Assembly: GCA_016802295.1 (NCBI GenBank)
Contig: JAESIW010000065.1
Span: 434,001 to 498,000 of the forward strand
From: Brachionus rotundiformis
Taxonomy: Eukaryota; Rotifera; Eurotatoria; Ploima; Brachionidae
Direction of reading: 5' to 3'
Length of the DNA stretch: 64,000 bases
Each line of letters starts with the position of its first letter. Position 1 is the first letter of the stretch. Under the pieces are notes generated by a model. It was not told the origin of the DNA. It did no database searches and saw only the letters and a list, made by a program, of their open reading frames with translations. Made by a program: the position numbers and the translations under genes. Shown here in pieces: positions 1-11,943 of this stretch.

Positions 1-2284
1 TATCTAGCTTAACATTTTTATACGAACAAATAAATAAATAAAAAATAAAAAATTTCAGATATTAATAAAATATTGATTATTAGTTTTATTTTTGAAAAAT
101 TGAAAAATATGAATGATAAAAATGTTCTTAATTTAAAAACTATAATGAGTCATTATTAGATCAGAAATCTACGGACATTATTAGTATCTAACTGTACTGA
201 AGTTTAATTTCAGCATTAAAGTTTTTACTTAATTTCATAATAACTTTAATAATGACAAATATAATATTTTATCTTAATAATAAGCAATCATTACTCAACT
301 TTATATTTTCATTCGTTATCTAAAATACATCAGATTTTTATTTAATCCTATTTGATTTTTTAAATCGTAAAATACTATAATTACTATGTTTTTTACCAAA
401 TACATATTAACAAAAACATTGTAACAGTGAAATCATTAAGATAATTTTTTAAAAAATGTTTTACTATTAAAATATATGCGGTACCACATATACGTATATG
501 TACTTATCAAATTTTTACTTTTACAAAAGATGAATTTTATTTAACTTTTTATAAAAATTACCAAATGAATCTCTTAAATAAATAATTTTGGCATATTATA
601 ACCATAATACATTTTATATTTTAGGTCTTTATCTCTCTAAATTTTTTTAAAATTTATAATTAGGTAAAAAAAATTTAATTGTTTATCTTAGAAATTTAAA
701 TTTGATAGTTAGTTTAAAATAGCTATTTATTAAAAATTTTATGTTTCTTTTTAAAATAAAGAAATAAATACAATAAATGTATTGAATTGATTGATTTGTT
801 TGCTTTATTTTAAATACAGAAAACTAATTTAAACTAATTTTTTTTAAATTTAATTTAAAAAAAAAAACTTATTTGATATTTGTTGTTAAATTTAAACTGT
901 AACTCGGTATTTAAAGAGAATTTAAGTTAATTTTTTTTGTTATTGATAATCTTAGGAAAAAATATGATTTGTTCTTTTTCTCGTTTAGTTTAGGATTCTA
1001 ATCAACAATTATTTATCTACTAATTAAAGCTTCATTTCATATAGTTATTATTTTTTGTTTATAATATCTAAGTTTGAGAATGTTTATTATTCAAGTAATT
1101 TAGCAGCAAAAATATTAAATTATCCAATTTAATTTAATTATAATTCACAAATTTCGACCACTAAGCAACTGATCAATCACGGAAAGAATATTCATCAAAT
1201 TTTCCACCATTTTCAAAGACAGGTCTTTGCTTTTGTCTCAAGTGAACAGTAGCCGAGCATGTCTAAACAAATAGGTAATTATTTGATGCTTATTAGCAAA
1301 TAATTTTAGATAAAAATTTGTGTCAAATGAGCAAAGATTAATTAGTGCTACAATTGACACAAGTCTGAATGAAAAGCTTGTTTTGTGAATAACTTAATTA
1401 TTTATTCGACATAATTTTCCTACTCTAGTGTCGATGTATTGATTTATTTATGAAATTATGAGTCGAGCCATCTAGAACGGCAGAGCTATTGCTAGGCGAG
1501 CAGAAAGAAAAGAGAAAAAATCATTTGCATAGGAGGAACAAAAGTAAATTCAGCTCATTTAGGATAGATAAGCGTAGAAAGAGGGGTCGGGAGGAAAACT
1601 AGGCTGATGAAATCGCTTATAGTCAAAACAAAATAATCAATACCAAAAACTGATTTAATAAATTATGTTCAATTAAGATTGACGGCACATTTAAGCATAA
1701 TAGATGCTAATAAATGCTAGAAGCCGTAAGGAAAACACAAAAACCGTAAAATTAAATTGAACTCTTCATAAAAATCAATTCAAGTTTTAGTGTTTTAGTT
1801 GTTCAGCTTTTCGTATGCTGAATAAAAAAAAAGTTTTAATTTATGCTGGCAAGTAATTATTCTGTTCGAATGCAAATGAGTGCAACATGATTAAGGCCTT
1901 GTTGATTTCGAAAGCCGTCATTGTATGCTAGAAAGCCATTCAACATAATTTATTCAGCTCCAACAATTCCAAATGAGTGTTCTCTTTCTCTTTGCGATTA
2001 TGCTTCAAATGGGGATTTAAACTAAGCCGAAATTTGAGCGAATCGCATCTTCTAACTCGAAGCTAATGCGAAATTTCAAATTTTAAATAATAATAATTAA
2101 TTTAATAACAGTGCAATTTATGAATATTTGATAAAATAATAATGATAATTTTTTCTCCCTATTTTTTTTATATATATTTTTTTAATAATAATAAAATACG
2201 AATAAATTTTTATATCTTTCTACTGAACATAAAAATACAGAACAGTCAGTTATTAATAATATGAAAGCCCGAAAATGCAAATAT
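1..2284. other. Noncoding upstream DNA
   Basis: I see no credible coding exon here. The first 1.1 kb is plain AT-rich sequence. From about 1140 to 2080 the base composition is clearly less AT-rich, but all frames are closed by stops. Near 1272 a sequence reads AAATAG followed by GTAATT, which could be the donor of a noncoding leader exon on the + strand. An octamer-like ATTTGCAT occurs at 1523-1530. Either could be chance. The most likely role is regulatory or 5' leader sequence of the G-alpha-q gene. Confidence 0.4.
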
Positions 2285-2495
2285 ACCAGTTAGACTAGCT
2301 TCCTGCTCCTAGTGGACCCGTTGCGTTCGACCGGCTTATCAACGCGTCTACTCCCAACCGAATCGATTGCCAGACCACCCGTGTTCGCGTGCCGCACTTA
2401 TCCGATTCAGCTATGTCATCGATAGTTGTTCTAGTTTTTTAAGTCTTCGCTTTGTTCCTCGCACTAGCGAATTCAAGGCCCCAAAAGTAACTAGT
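2285..2495 (+). promoter_or_regulatory. CpG-rich island, possible promoter or 5' leader exon of G-alpha-q
   Basis: About 200 bases with many CpG dinucleotides and much higher GC than anything around it, lying 1.2 kb upstream of the G-alpha-q start codon. No frame stays open, so it is not a coding exon. It ends in CCCCAAAA followed by GTAACT, a usable splice donor. A matching acceptor could be the TAAATAAAG at about 3711, just before the ATG. I infer a promoter plus a noncoding first exon; transcript data are needed to confirm it. Confidence 0.4.
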
Positions 2496-3635
2496 TCTGG
2501 GTCGTGTTTGGCAAAAATAAGTATTCTTAAAATTTAGCTCTTTGCTAGTTTGATCAATATGTGAATATTGGTAATTTGGCAATAAAAATTAATTCAAAAC
2601 TACTTAAGGATAGAAAATTTTGCTACAACAAAACGCAAATATTTAAAAGTCTTAATTTTAGAAAAGTCTAAATTTAAATATAATTTCTCTGATTGATTGT
2701 TTTTTGAACGAAATAAAATTTGTTCCAAAAATAGGCAACAAGACTATTCAAATAGTCGCTGGTTTAACTAGTTTTTCATTCACTTAATTATAAATTAAGT
2801 TTAATTGAATAAAATTTTTTATTTAAAACAAAGAGAAAAGTTAAAAAAAGTTGTAATATTTAATAATTTTAAAAAGTCAGTCATGCTTTTGTTGGCATTT
2901 GGAGATAAATTCTATTAAGACCACATATGTCACAAGCTACTCAATCAGTCATCACTTTAAAGCATGTCGAAGCACCAAAGTTACTTTAGCTACGCTTGTA
3001 TAAAATATTTATAAATCGATATAATAGTTTTTTTTCTCCATGGTGGTGTTAAGTTAAAATTAAGAGCGTATTTAAAATTTGACATTTAAAACTCTAATTT
3101 AAAGAATTTTAGAGTATTTAATTCTTATTGTCAAGCAGCTCTATGGTTTATCAGTTAATAAAAAAATTATATTTTTTATTTTGTATTAATTTATAATTTG
3201 AGTAATTTTTGTGTAATCCTGCGCAAATATCAACCAAAAATTCAGCTTAAATGTTACTCTAACTAAGCAAATGTTTGCTGAGCACTCAATTTTCTATCTT
3301 TCCTGCACAAATCTTTTTCTTTCTCTAAAATTTCTCTGAAATAAAATTATAAATTTTATTCAAAATTTTAATTTTTTTGTTTTAGTTTTAATATTTAAGA
3401 GCGAAAAATAAATAACAATGGAAAAATCGAATAAAATGATAATAAAAACATAACTCAAATAAACAACCGTACCATCGTAGCTACAAAATTTAACTAGAAT
3501 TGCATGAAAAGATTACAATGAGTAAAGATTTTTTTCTGTTATTCTCATTCAAAACGTTTAACAAATAATAAGAAAAATAAATAAATTAATAAAGCTAGAA
3601 GACGACTAAAATTTAATAATCATAATAACTCTTTA

Positions 3636-3638
3636 ACA

Positions 3639-3674
<36 letters not shown>
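3636..3674. repeat. (AAT)n microsatellite
   Basis: A run of about twelve AAT units in the presumed 5' untranslated region or last leader intron, about 50 bases before the G-alpha-q start codon. Confidence 0.9.
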
Positions 3675-3724
3675 TCAACTGAAATTATTTAAAAATTTTA
3701 AATAAAGTAAAACTATTTCATAAA

Positions 3725-5160
3725 ATGGCGTGCTGTATGTCGGCCGAGGCGCGCGAGCAGCGCCGAATAAACCAAGAAATAGAAAGACAGATCAAAAAAG
3801 ATAAACGAGACCAACGCAAAGAGCTCAAGCTGCTTCTACTTGGCACAGGTGAATCAGGAAAATCTACGTTCATAAAACAAATGCGAATTATACACGGCTC
3901 GGGATACTCGGACGAAGACAAACGAACATTCATAAAACTAGTCTATCAAAATATCTACATGGCAATGAACTCTATGATCCGGGCCATGGAAGCTCTCAAA
4001 ATACCTTACAAAAATGAGCAAAACGAAGTAAGAATAACATCACTTTATTTTGTTAAATTGATGATAATATTAAATATTTTAAAAAAAATAATATAAAAAT
4101 ATAATTTAAAAAATCTTTATTGGAAAGAAAAATTAAAAAAATTAATTAATTTAAGGAATATGCGAAGCTAATACGGGCAGTAGATTACGAAACCGCGACC
4201 ACTCTGGAAGACTCACACGTAATTGCCATCAAAAATCTTTGGCTCGACCCCGGTATCAAAGAATGCTACGACCGAAGGCGGGAGTATCAACTGACCGATT
4301 CGGCTAAATAGTAAGTTGGCAAATATTGGAAAACTGGCTCTAGTTTTGATTTATTTTATTTAAGCTATTTGGATAGCCTAGACCGTATATCGACGAAAGA
4401 CTACTTGCCCACTGAACAAGACGTGTTGCGTGTTAGAGTGCCGACCACGGGTATTATCGAATATCCATTCGTTTTAGAGAATATAACATTTAGAATGGTG
4501 GATGTGGGGGGACAACGAAGCGAACGTCGCAAATGGATTCATTGTTTTGAAAATGTTACATCGATTATGTTCTTAGCCGCTCTGAGCGAGTACGACCAAG
4601 TGCTAGTTGAGTCAGATAACGAGAATCGAATGGAAGAAAGCAAAGCCCTGTTCAGAACCATCATAACATATCCATGGTTTCAAAACTCGTCTGTTATTTT
4701 ATTTTTGAATAAAAAAGACTTGTTGGAAGAAAAAATTATGCACTCACATTTAGTAGACTATTTTCCAGAATTCGATGGTAATTTTAAAATTTTAATTTTA
4801 GCAAAAATTTTCTTTGTTGTTTCATTTTATATTTGTTTATTTTTTCAAAAGATTTTATGAAAAAAAAATTATTTATTAACTTATTTTTTTGTTTAAGGAC
4901 CTAAACGTGATCCTCAAGCAGCCAGAGAATTCATACTAAAAATGTACGTTGACCTAAATCCTGATAATGATAAAATAATTTATTCACATTTTACATGTGC
5001 GACCGGTAAGCTCTAAAATTTTATTAAAAATTAAAAAATAATACAAAAACAAAAATTTATATCAATTAATTTTTTAGACACGGAAAATATTAGATTTGTT
5101 TTCGCAGCAGTTAAAGATACTATTCTTCAATTAAATCTCAAAGAATACAATTTAGTCTAG
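3725..5160 (+). CDS. GNAQ: Guanine nucleotide-binding protein G(q) alpha subunit
   Basis: Heterotrimeric G protein alpha subunit that couples receptors to phospholipase C-beta at the inner plasma membrane. Five exons join in phase: 3725-4027, 4156-4310, 4365-4777, 4898-5005 and 5078-5160, giving 353 residues, the same as the vertebrate protein counted from its MACC start. Visible motifs: Cys3/Cys4 for palmitoylation, the P-loop GTGESGKS at 40-47, switch II DVGGQRSER with the catalytic Gln near 203, the NKKD guanine-specificity motif, TCAT, and the receptor-contacting tail LKEYNLV that distinguishes Gq from Gs, Gi and G12. All key residues are intact. The ATG matches the family start. A poly(A) signal AATAAA lies at 5469-5474. 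The gene stands alone, with about 5 kb of noncoding DNA downstream. Confidence 0.97.
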
Positions 5161-8100
5161 ACATATTCAATCGTATTTTATATTTTTCTTGCTTAATATT
5201 TACATGGGCCAAAACTCAAATCCTATCTACAACAAATCATCAGTGCCAAGCTTTACGTTTGACCAAAACTAAAGTTGTATGAATAACAGTTGTCTACCAG
5301 AGGGATATACAAATCGTTTATCTTTTCTTTTTTTTTTTCCTTTTTTTTATATTTAACAATTTAAAAACAAGTTTACGTTTGTGTGCTGTGGCTTACCGTA
5401 GAAAATTCTTAAAAGTCTTATATATTTTTCATGTAATTGTGTAGAGAGTACGTTTAAGCTTAATATCTAATAAAAATGCTCTTGAAAATGTCGAAACTAG
5501 TCTTTCATTTCATCGAAATGAAGCAAAATGAGCATCTTTTTTTCTTCACATAGAGTCAATCGAGTCATATTTTTCTTCTAAAATAGTCATTTTATTTGTA
5601 ACTTTTTATTCATGGACCTTTTTTTGACGTAATATATCATTTTGTAATTCAATGATGATGTTATTTTTAAAACTCTAATTTTGTCGTATTTTTTGACTTG
5701 ACTTTCTTCAAAGAAAATAAAATTTGTTTGCTGTTGGCATTTTTTTTTTCAAAAAACATAGAACAGAAATTCAACTTTTTTAATCTCAAACCATTTAATT
5801 GTTAATGTTAATTAATTTTTTTATATTATTATTTTACTAAAATATCTTAATTTTTCTTTACGTGGTTCATCATCATTGTGTTGTTTAGTTATGAGTTTTA
5901 CAAACTCAGAGTGTCTAATGGTTGTTGTTTTGGGCGCAAAACGCGAAGTGACCGAAAAATTAAGATTTAGGACATGTTTTGGCTGTAATCGCTAAAAATT
6001 CTATTTCAAGGGACTATATTTTTTGCTCTTTTTTCCTTTTCGAATCATTTATAAATAATATTTTTTTTATTTATATATAAACATCATTCAAAATAAAATA
6101 GACTTTAAGATTCAATTCAATTTTCGATTTTTTTCAAGGAATCTCTTTTTTTTTTCATTTTAAAAATTTTTAATTGAACTTAAATTGTGTGCTAATAAAA
6201 ATAAAAAAAATAAAATATAAAAAATTCTTTTTTTTTAATTAAATGCTTTTTCCTTGTGGCTTTGGAAAAATTTACCGACCAGGTCGATTAATTTCTGAAT
6301 TTTTCCTAAGTCGCAATTAGTCTAAAATAGCCCGCTGATCTGAACAAATAAAAGGAAAAATCCTCAAATGTAAATCACAAAAATAAATATTAAATGATCA
6401 GTTAATTTTATTTTTTTTTTAATATTAAAATTTGATGTATAAAGTTTCTTGGAATTATTTTTCTTTAGCTTATCCACAACTGTGAGTGTCTAGACTCCTA
6501 CTTATATATATATATATATATTCTCAAGTTATTTATTATCTTAAATTATAAATAACTTAATGAATGTTTCCTGATGTCATTTGAATTGCTTAATTAATTA
6601 GTTAAATAATTAGAAGTTCAATTTAAATTTTAAATTCAAACTGATATTGATCTTTGATTGTGACCGAAAAATTTTAACACCAGTTATTTGGTTCCACTTT
6701 TTATTTTTCATGTTATAAACTTAAATATGTATCTAAGTTTAATTACTTATAAATTTAACTATCTTTAATATTCTTATCTATTATATTCTTAAGTAATTGT
6801 GTAAGTTTCAATAAATCTAATTTTAAGATTGCTTGGGTTTAAGTTGTTTTAAAATTAATCACCTTAGTCTAAAACTAATAAGATATTTTGGTTTGTTGTT
6901 TAAATTTAGTCTTATTAAAATAAATACCAAATTATGTAACAAGTTTAGGAGTTTAGACAAAAATTATTTTTTCTTTCTTTAATATAAGTAAGTTTTAATT
7001 CTATATCTAATAATGAATTTCAAATAATCTTTTAGGTTTTTTAAATTACTTTTGATAATGCATTTCTTAAATTAAATTTATAAATTTAAAAGTCATCAAT
7101 TTTACTAGGATAAATTAATCAAATAACTAGAAATTTAATCTAAAAATTTCTTGATTTAAGTCTTTTTAAAGTCATTTACGTAAAAAAATTGAAATATATT
7201 TACCTTTTATACAATAAACCTAAAGGTTTTAAAAATTGATTTATTGATTTTTCGATTCTAACGATTTCTTTTAAATTTTAAACAATTTAGATTCTTGTAA
7301 TAAGCATCTTACTTCTTTTTAAACGAAATATTATTGCATTATCATGTTTTTTGCTACATTATTCTTTTTTGACCGATAGTTATATCTTTATATTTCGGTT
7401 GATTTTATTTATTCTGAAAATGATTACAATTTGAAATTTAATGATATCTACGAAATATTCTTAGTTCCAAAACTTTCCAATATTTGACTTTTATTTTGGT
7501 TGAAATTCATAACCATTAAAGGCTCGATATTCCAAAGAAAAAAACAGTAGTTATTCCAATGTTTAATGAAAAAGTTTAATTTATGGTTCCAATTAGTTTC
7601 AATTGATCTTTCGATTGTTAGTTTGGTTTAATCCATTTTTTAAAATGGCAAATCATATTTTGAAAAAGAAATAAAAATTTCTTTAGCGTTGAGCTAAGCA
7701 ATTTTAACAATTTTGGCCAAATTTTTTAATTGTTTTTTAGCAGTTATTTTTATATGTAAATTTTCGAAAGACAATTTTAATTTACACCAAATATTCTTAA
7801 GTATTAAGTGTTAATAACTTTTATTCAGAATAATTTTCTTAATTCAATATTCAAAAAGTTTTGTAAATTATTCATCAAATGAATTAAATATGACAAGATG
7901 ATGAAGCTATTTTGTTATTATTTTATCAGATATGCTAAATTAAAGTGAGTAACAATTTTAAAAATTAATTTTTTTGAACTATTTTAAATAATCTATAAAT
8001 TTGAATTTTAAAAAAATTTGTTATTTTATTCATTTATTGAATATTTATTCAATTTTGAACGCTATAAATTCAAAAGAACTTTAAATTTATTTTATTAAAG

Positions 8101-8251
8101 AAAATGGCTTTTAAAAGAAGGAAATAAAAAATTCTTTCACTACCATAAAGATAGTGACAGTAATTTCAAAAAGATAAATCATGATGCTTTTAAATCTCCA
8201 TGATTAAGCTTAATATATATGTTTTTATAAAATATTTATCAAAATAATAGT

Positions 8252-8305
8252 TTGGGGAGAACCCCAGACACCCCTTCATTTGCCTTCCTTTCAGCCTCGT
8301 GATAA
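8252..8305 (-). repeat. Short hairpin-bearing repeat, copy 1
   Basis: A GC-richer island in AT-rich DNA. A foldback TTTGGGG-AGA-ACCCCAGA lies at 8251-8268. On the minus strand the 11-mer TGAAAGGAAGG (plus-strand complement at 283-293 of the 8 kb block, 8283-8293) is followed 14 bases later by TCTGGGG. The same 11-mer and trailing TCTGGG occur at 9809-9842. It may be the tail of a dispersed element, but two copies are too few to define a family. Confidence 0.3.
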
Positions 8306-9804
8306 ATATTCTTAATAATATGAATAAATTTTTTTTTTGAAAAAACAGAGTAGATGTTCGGCAAAAATTATTTTAGCTTTTTTTTATAAAACATTGATGA
8401 TAATGGTTTTTTTTTAATAATCAAGAAAATATTTAATATTTTAAATATTTACGAATAAAAAACCTTTTTTCTTTTAAAAAGTGTTTATCCTATGTAAAAA
8501 GCCATTTAAAGTAAGTTGTATTTTAGTATTTAAATTGTATTTTTTGTTAATTTTTTAAGCATGCTCTAATAAATAAAAAAGCGATTTAAGATACAGATAA
8601 GAGCAATTTTTAAACAGAGAAATTAGCAAAAATATTTCTTCAATTTCTACCCTAGAGAATGAATAAAGCCAAACATTAAATTTGATTTAAAATTGATAAG
8701 CATGATTTTAGCACAAATTAGAAAACTAACAAAATGATCTCTAGGAATAAGTGAATTTTATTGCTTCAAGTGAAAACATATTGTTATAAAAATAATGATC
8801 AATTGCAAATCATTGTCTTAAGTAACCATATAAAAAGATAATAAATAAGCATGTGGAATTTGAGCTTTTATATGCTAAATTGTCCTCAATAAAAAAAACA
8901 TTTTACCCGGATAACTTATCATTAAATTTAGTTATCTTTATAATTCAATAAATTGGAGCCTAAAGTCAATTTTAGACAAATACTGCTCACTATATAAGTC
9001 ATATATATTTTTAATTATACTTTATGTTTAAACTAAAATTATATATTTCATTTTAGTTACAATTTATTTGCATATAATTGCTAAACAAAACTAAAAACTA
9101 AAATATCTTCAGTTTTGATTTATGTCTTATAACAACAAAATTAAATAGAAAAATTATCGGAAATTTTGTTAATATCTATTTTTATCACTTCAAAATTATT
9201 CTTGATTTAATTTAAAGACTAACTTTAATAAATTTTGTGTATTTTTGTCAATGTATCAATAAAATGCTTAAAATTGATGATTTGTCGAATACAATTATCT
9301 TTAAATTTGTTTTTATTCTAATCAAAACCAAAATTAGATGTTTGTTTTTTCCAAAAAATAATGATTCAAAATATTTACCAAAGGTTTTTTGATTTCAAAA
9401 ACAAAAAAACTAATTAAATTTAATTTGAAACAGTTTGTGTATATTTTGAAGATTGCTCAAACTTAATAATTGGTATCTTTAGATATTCATGAAGCATATA
9501 AAAAATTAATAATTTCTATTAAGCTTTTGACTACTTTAAAATTAAAAATCGTTTTTTTTTATATTTAATTATAATTAAAAGTTAACCATAGGAGCGTTAA
9601 AAAATTTAATTTTTTTTAATTGAAAATATTAAGATTATATTCAGTTGTTAAATTACCTAATAAATAAAGTTTATATCAATCAATTTGTTTATTTAGAATT
9701 ATCTTAGGGAAAAAACTTGCGTTCAAAATCTTCAAATTTAATTTAATTTAATTCAATTTTTACAATTTTTTAAAATAAAAAATAAACTAACAGTCATTTT
9801 AATT

Positions 9805-9852
9805 GGGTTGAAAGGAAGGACTGAGTTTCGCTTCAGTCTGGGAATCTCATAA
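9805..9852 (+). repeat. Short hairpin-bearing repeat, copy 2
   Basis: TGAAAGGAAGG at 9809-9819 overlaps a foldback formed by GACTGA and TCAGTC around a short loop, then TCTGGG at 9837-9842. It shares its 11-mer and trailing motif with the minus-strand copy near 8.28 kb. The function is unknown. Confidence 0.3.
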
Positions 9853-10190
9853 AGTATATTTTTAATAAATAAATAAAATAATTTGAAAACTGACTGCTAA
9901 CATGATTTTTAATTCATTAAAATTATATTCTTTTATTCTTTATTTACAAAGATACTAAGATGAGACAAAACAGTTTTATCTAATAACTAGAATACTTTTT
10001 TAATTGTTTGACCATTACTTTAAAAGATACCCCTAATTAGAGTGGTTTTTTGCCACATGATCTCAGCAGAATTTCAAATTAATATATATTTAAATAAGTT
10101 TATTAAAATGAGAATTAGAACAATTGATATTCAAAAAAATTAAATTAAACTAAGGACTAATATTTACAAAATTGACAAAAAATAAAATTT

Positions 10191-11889
10191 TTATAAAATT
10201 ATTTTCTTCAAATGTTTCTGGCTTGTCAGGGTATTGCATTGTGGACCTTTATAAAATGAAAAAGTAAGACAAGTGAAAAAAAAATGCCTAAAATATCTTA
10301 CAATTTTTATTTTGACTAATCGACTTGAGCCAACAATCTTGGCAATTTACATGCCAACAAGCCACACTGACCAATGCATCATTACTAAACACTTGTAAAC
10401 AATTCAAACATTTTGATAGATTATTCTCTAGCGAATCTTGGTCATTACACATTTTATCTTGATCAACCAAATCATTGTCCTCATCATCATTATCAACAAC
10501 ATTAATGTACTCTTCGCTCTCTTGGCCACAATTATCTAAAAAACCAAGCTATAAACAGGATATTTGATTTAAACGAGTATCATGCTACATACCAAGATTA
10601 ATTTCTTTTCTAAATCGTTTATTTTGCATTGTTCCGGTTGACAATTCACAATCAATCTCATCAAATTCTCTCTGAAAAGAAGGAAATATTTAAAGATCAT
10701 TAATACAGGCCTAAATAATAGAATTTTTTGTTACTTTGTTAATCGCTTTTTGATTTAATGTGCACGTATCAACATTTTCTTTTGAATACTTGAGACGTTG
10801 AATACCTTTAAATAAAAAGAATATTAAATAATAAAATTATGTAATTGTTTTTTACTCACTTTTTTTCATTGATCTTCTAGCACGTTTTTCTTTGATTTGT
10901 TCGACGATCTTTAATTAGAAATTAAACATTAATTTTATCCTACCAGAAACAAATTGATCTTAATATTACCAAAATTGGTTTGATCTCCTTTTTATTCTTG
11001 TCTTGATTGGTCCCTAATTGCTCATCAAACTTAACTAACTCATTTAATTCATAGCTAAAATGAGATTTCAAATCGTTTAAATTGCTTAGCTCAACACCAC
11101 AAATGGGACACTGCATAGAACCACCATTTGAATAAATTGAATTGTCGTCTTAAATTAAAACAATATGTCAAAAAGCCATCAAATTAAGAGAAAAATATTT
11201 AATTAATAACTAATTTTTATCAAATCCCTTGATTAAAAAATAGAAATAAAAAAATTTAAAATCGGTCTTTTTTAATTAAATTTAACCCAAATTATTTGCC
11301 TAATTAAATCCATCACGTAAAACTACTCACTTGTCTTCTTGAGCGAAAAAGAACAGCTAGATGAGGAAGATGACGAATAAGAGAATAAATCAGGCGTGTT
11401 ACGCTCGCTGGCGTTTTCGTGGTAATTGTTGACAGCGTCGGATTCATTGAGTGCCGATTGGTGCTGGTTGATTGAGGACTCGAGTAGAGCCGACGAAGAG
11501 GAAGATGGTGATGATACTGAACTGTTGGAAGTGTTAAATTGGCTTAACTCTGCTTGCTCCATATCATTGGTTCTCTGTCTCTTAAATGGTTGAGACTCGT
11601 TTAAAACTGGTCTTTGATATTTGCTCAATTGATTGCGGTAGTTGTTGACCATTGTGGCGGCAAGCTGATGCGACCATGCCATTGCCAAGCTCGGATGCGG
11701 TGCTGGTCTGCTCATTTGCTGCCCAATTAGGCTATTCACGCTGAACGAGCTGCTGAATTTAGCCGGCTCGTGTTTATCGCTTTGGTTCATTTGGTGCTGG
11801 AGCTGCTGGTGCAACAGCATCAACTGGGCTTGCTGTAAATTGAACATGTTCTGAATGTTGTTTGGCCAAATGTTGTTCAATCGATTCAT
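10191..11889 (-). CDS. RNF220: E3 ubiquitin-protein ligase RNF220-like
   Basis: RING-type E3 ligase; vertebrate RNF220 acts in the nucleus on targets such as Sin3B and modulates Wnt and Hedgehog signalling. Seven coding exons join in phase, from the 5' end: 11331-11889, 10970-11148, 10860-10908, 10735-10805, 10593-10671, 10302-10535 and 10191-10246, giving 408 residues (mouse is about 566). A Gln- and Ser-rich N-terminus is followed by a C2H2-like segment (CPICGVELSNLNDLKSHF, about 196-214), a basic EKRARRSMKK stretch, an acidic linker and a C-terminal C3HC4 RING. The RING has CLNC, CWHVNCQDC and CPQCNT with all eight metal ligands, and ends in the family-typical short tail. The last exon is only 56 bases. 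TTGACTTTAG just upstream (11944-11953) is a good acceptor, so a noncoding leader exon lies further upstream. Confidence 0.93.
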
Positions 11890-11943
11890 TTTTATACAAA
11901 TTGGCTTTGTTTTTACTTGGGAGTTGTACGTGTGATTGTCGAT

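Larger units (their letters stand above)
5161..10190. other. 3' UTR of G-alpha-q followed by AT-rich intergenic DNA
   Basis: The first 300 bases are the G-alpha-q 3' UTR. The rest is AT-rich, with homopolymer runs and a short (TA)n at about 6503-6521. No coding exon is supported on either strand. Two short GC-richer islands, near 8252-8305 and 9805-9852, share a repeat core and are listed separately. Confidence 0.6.
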
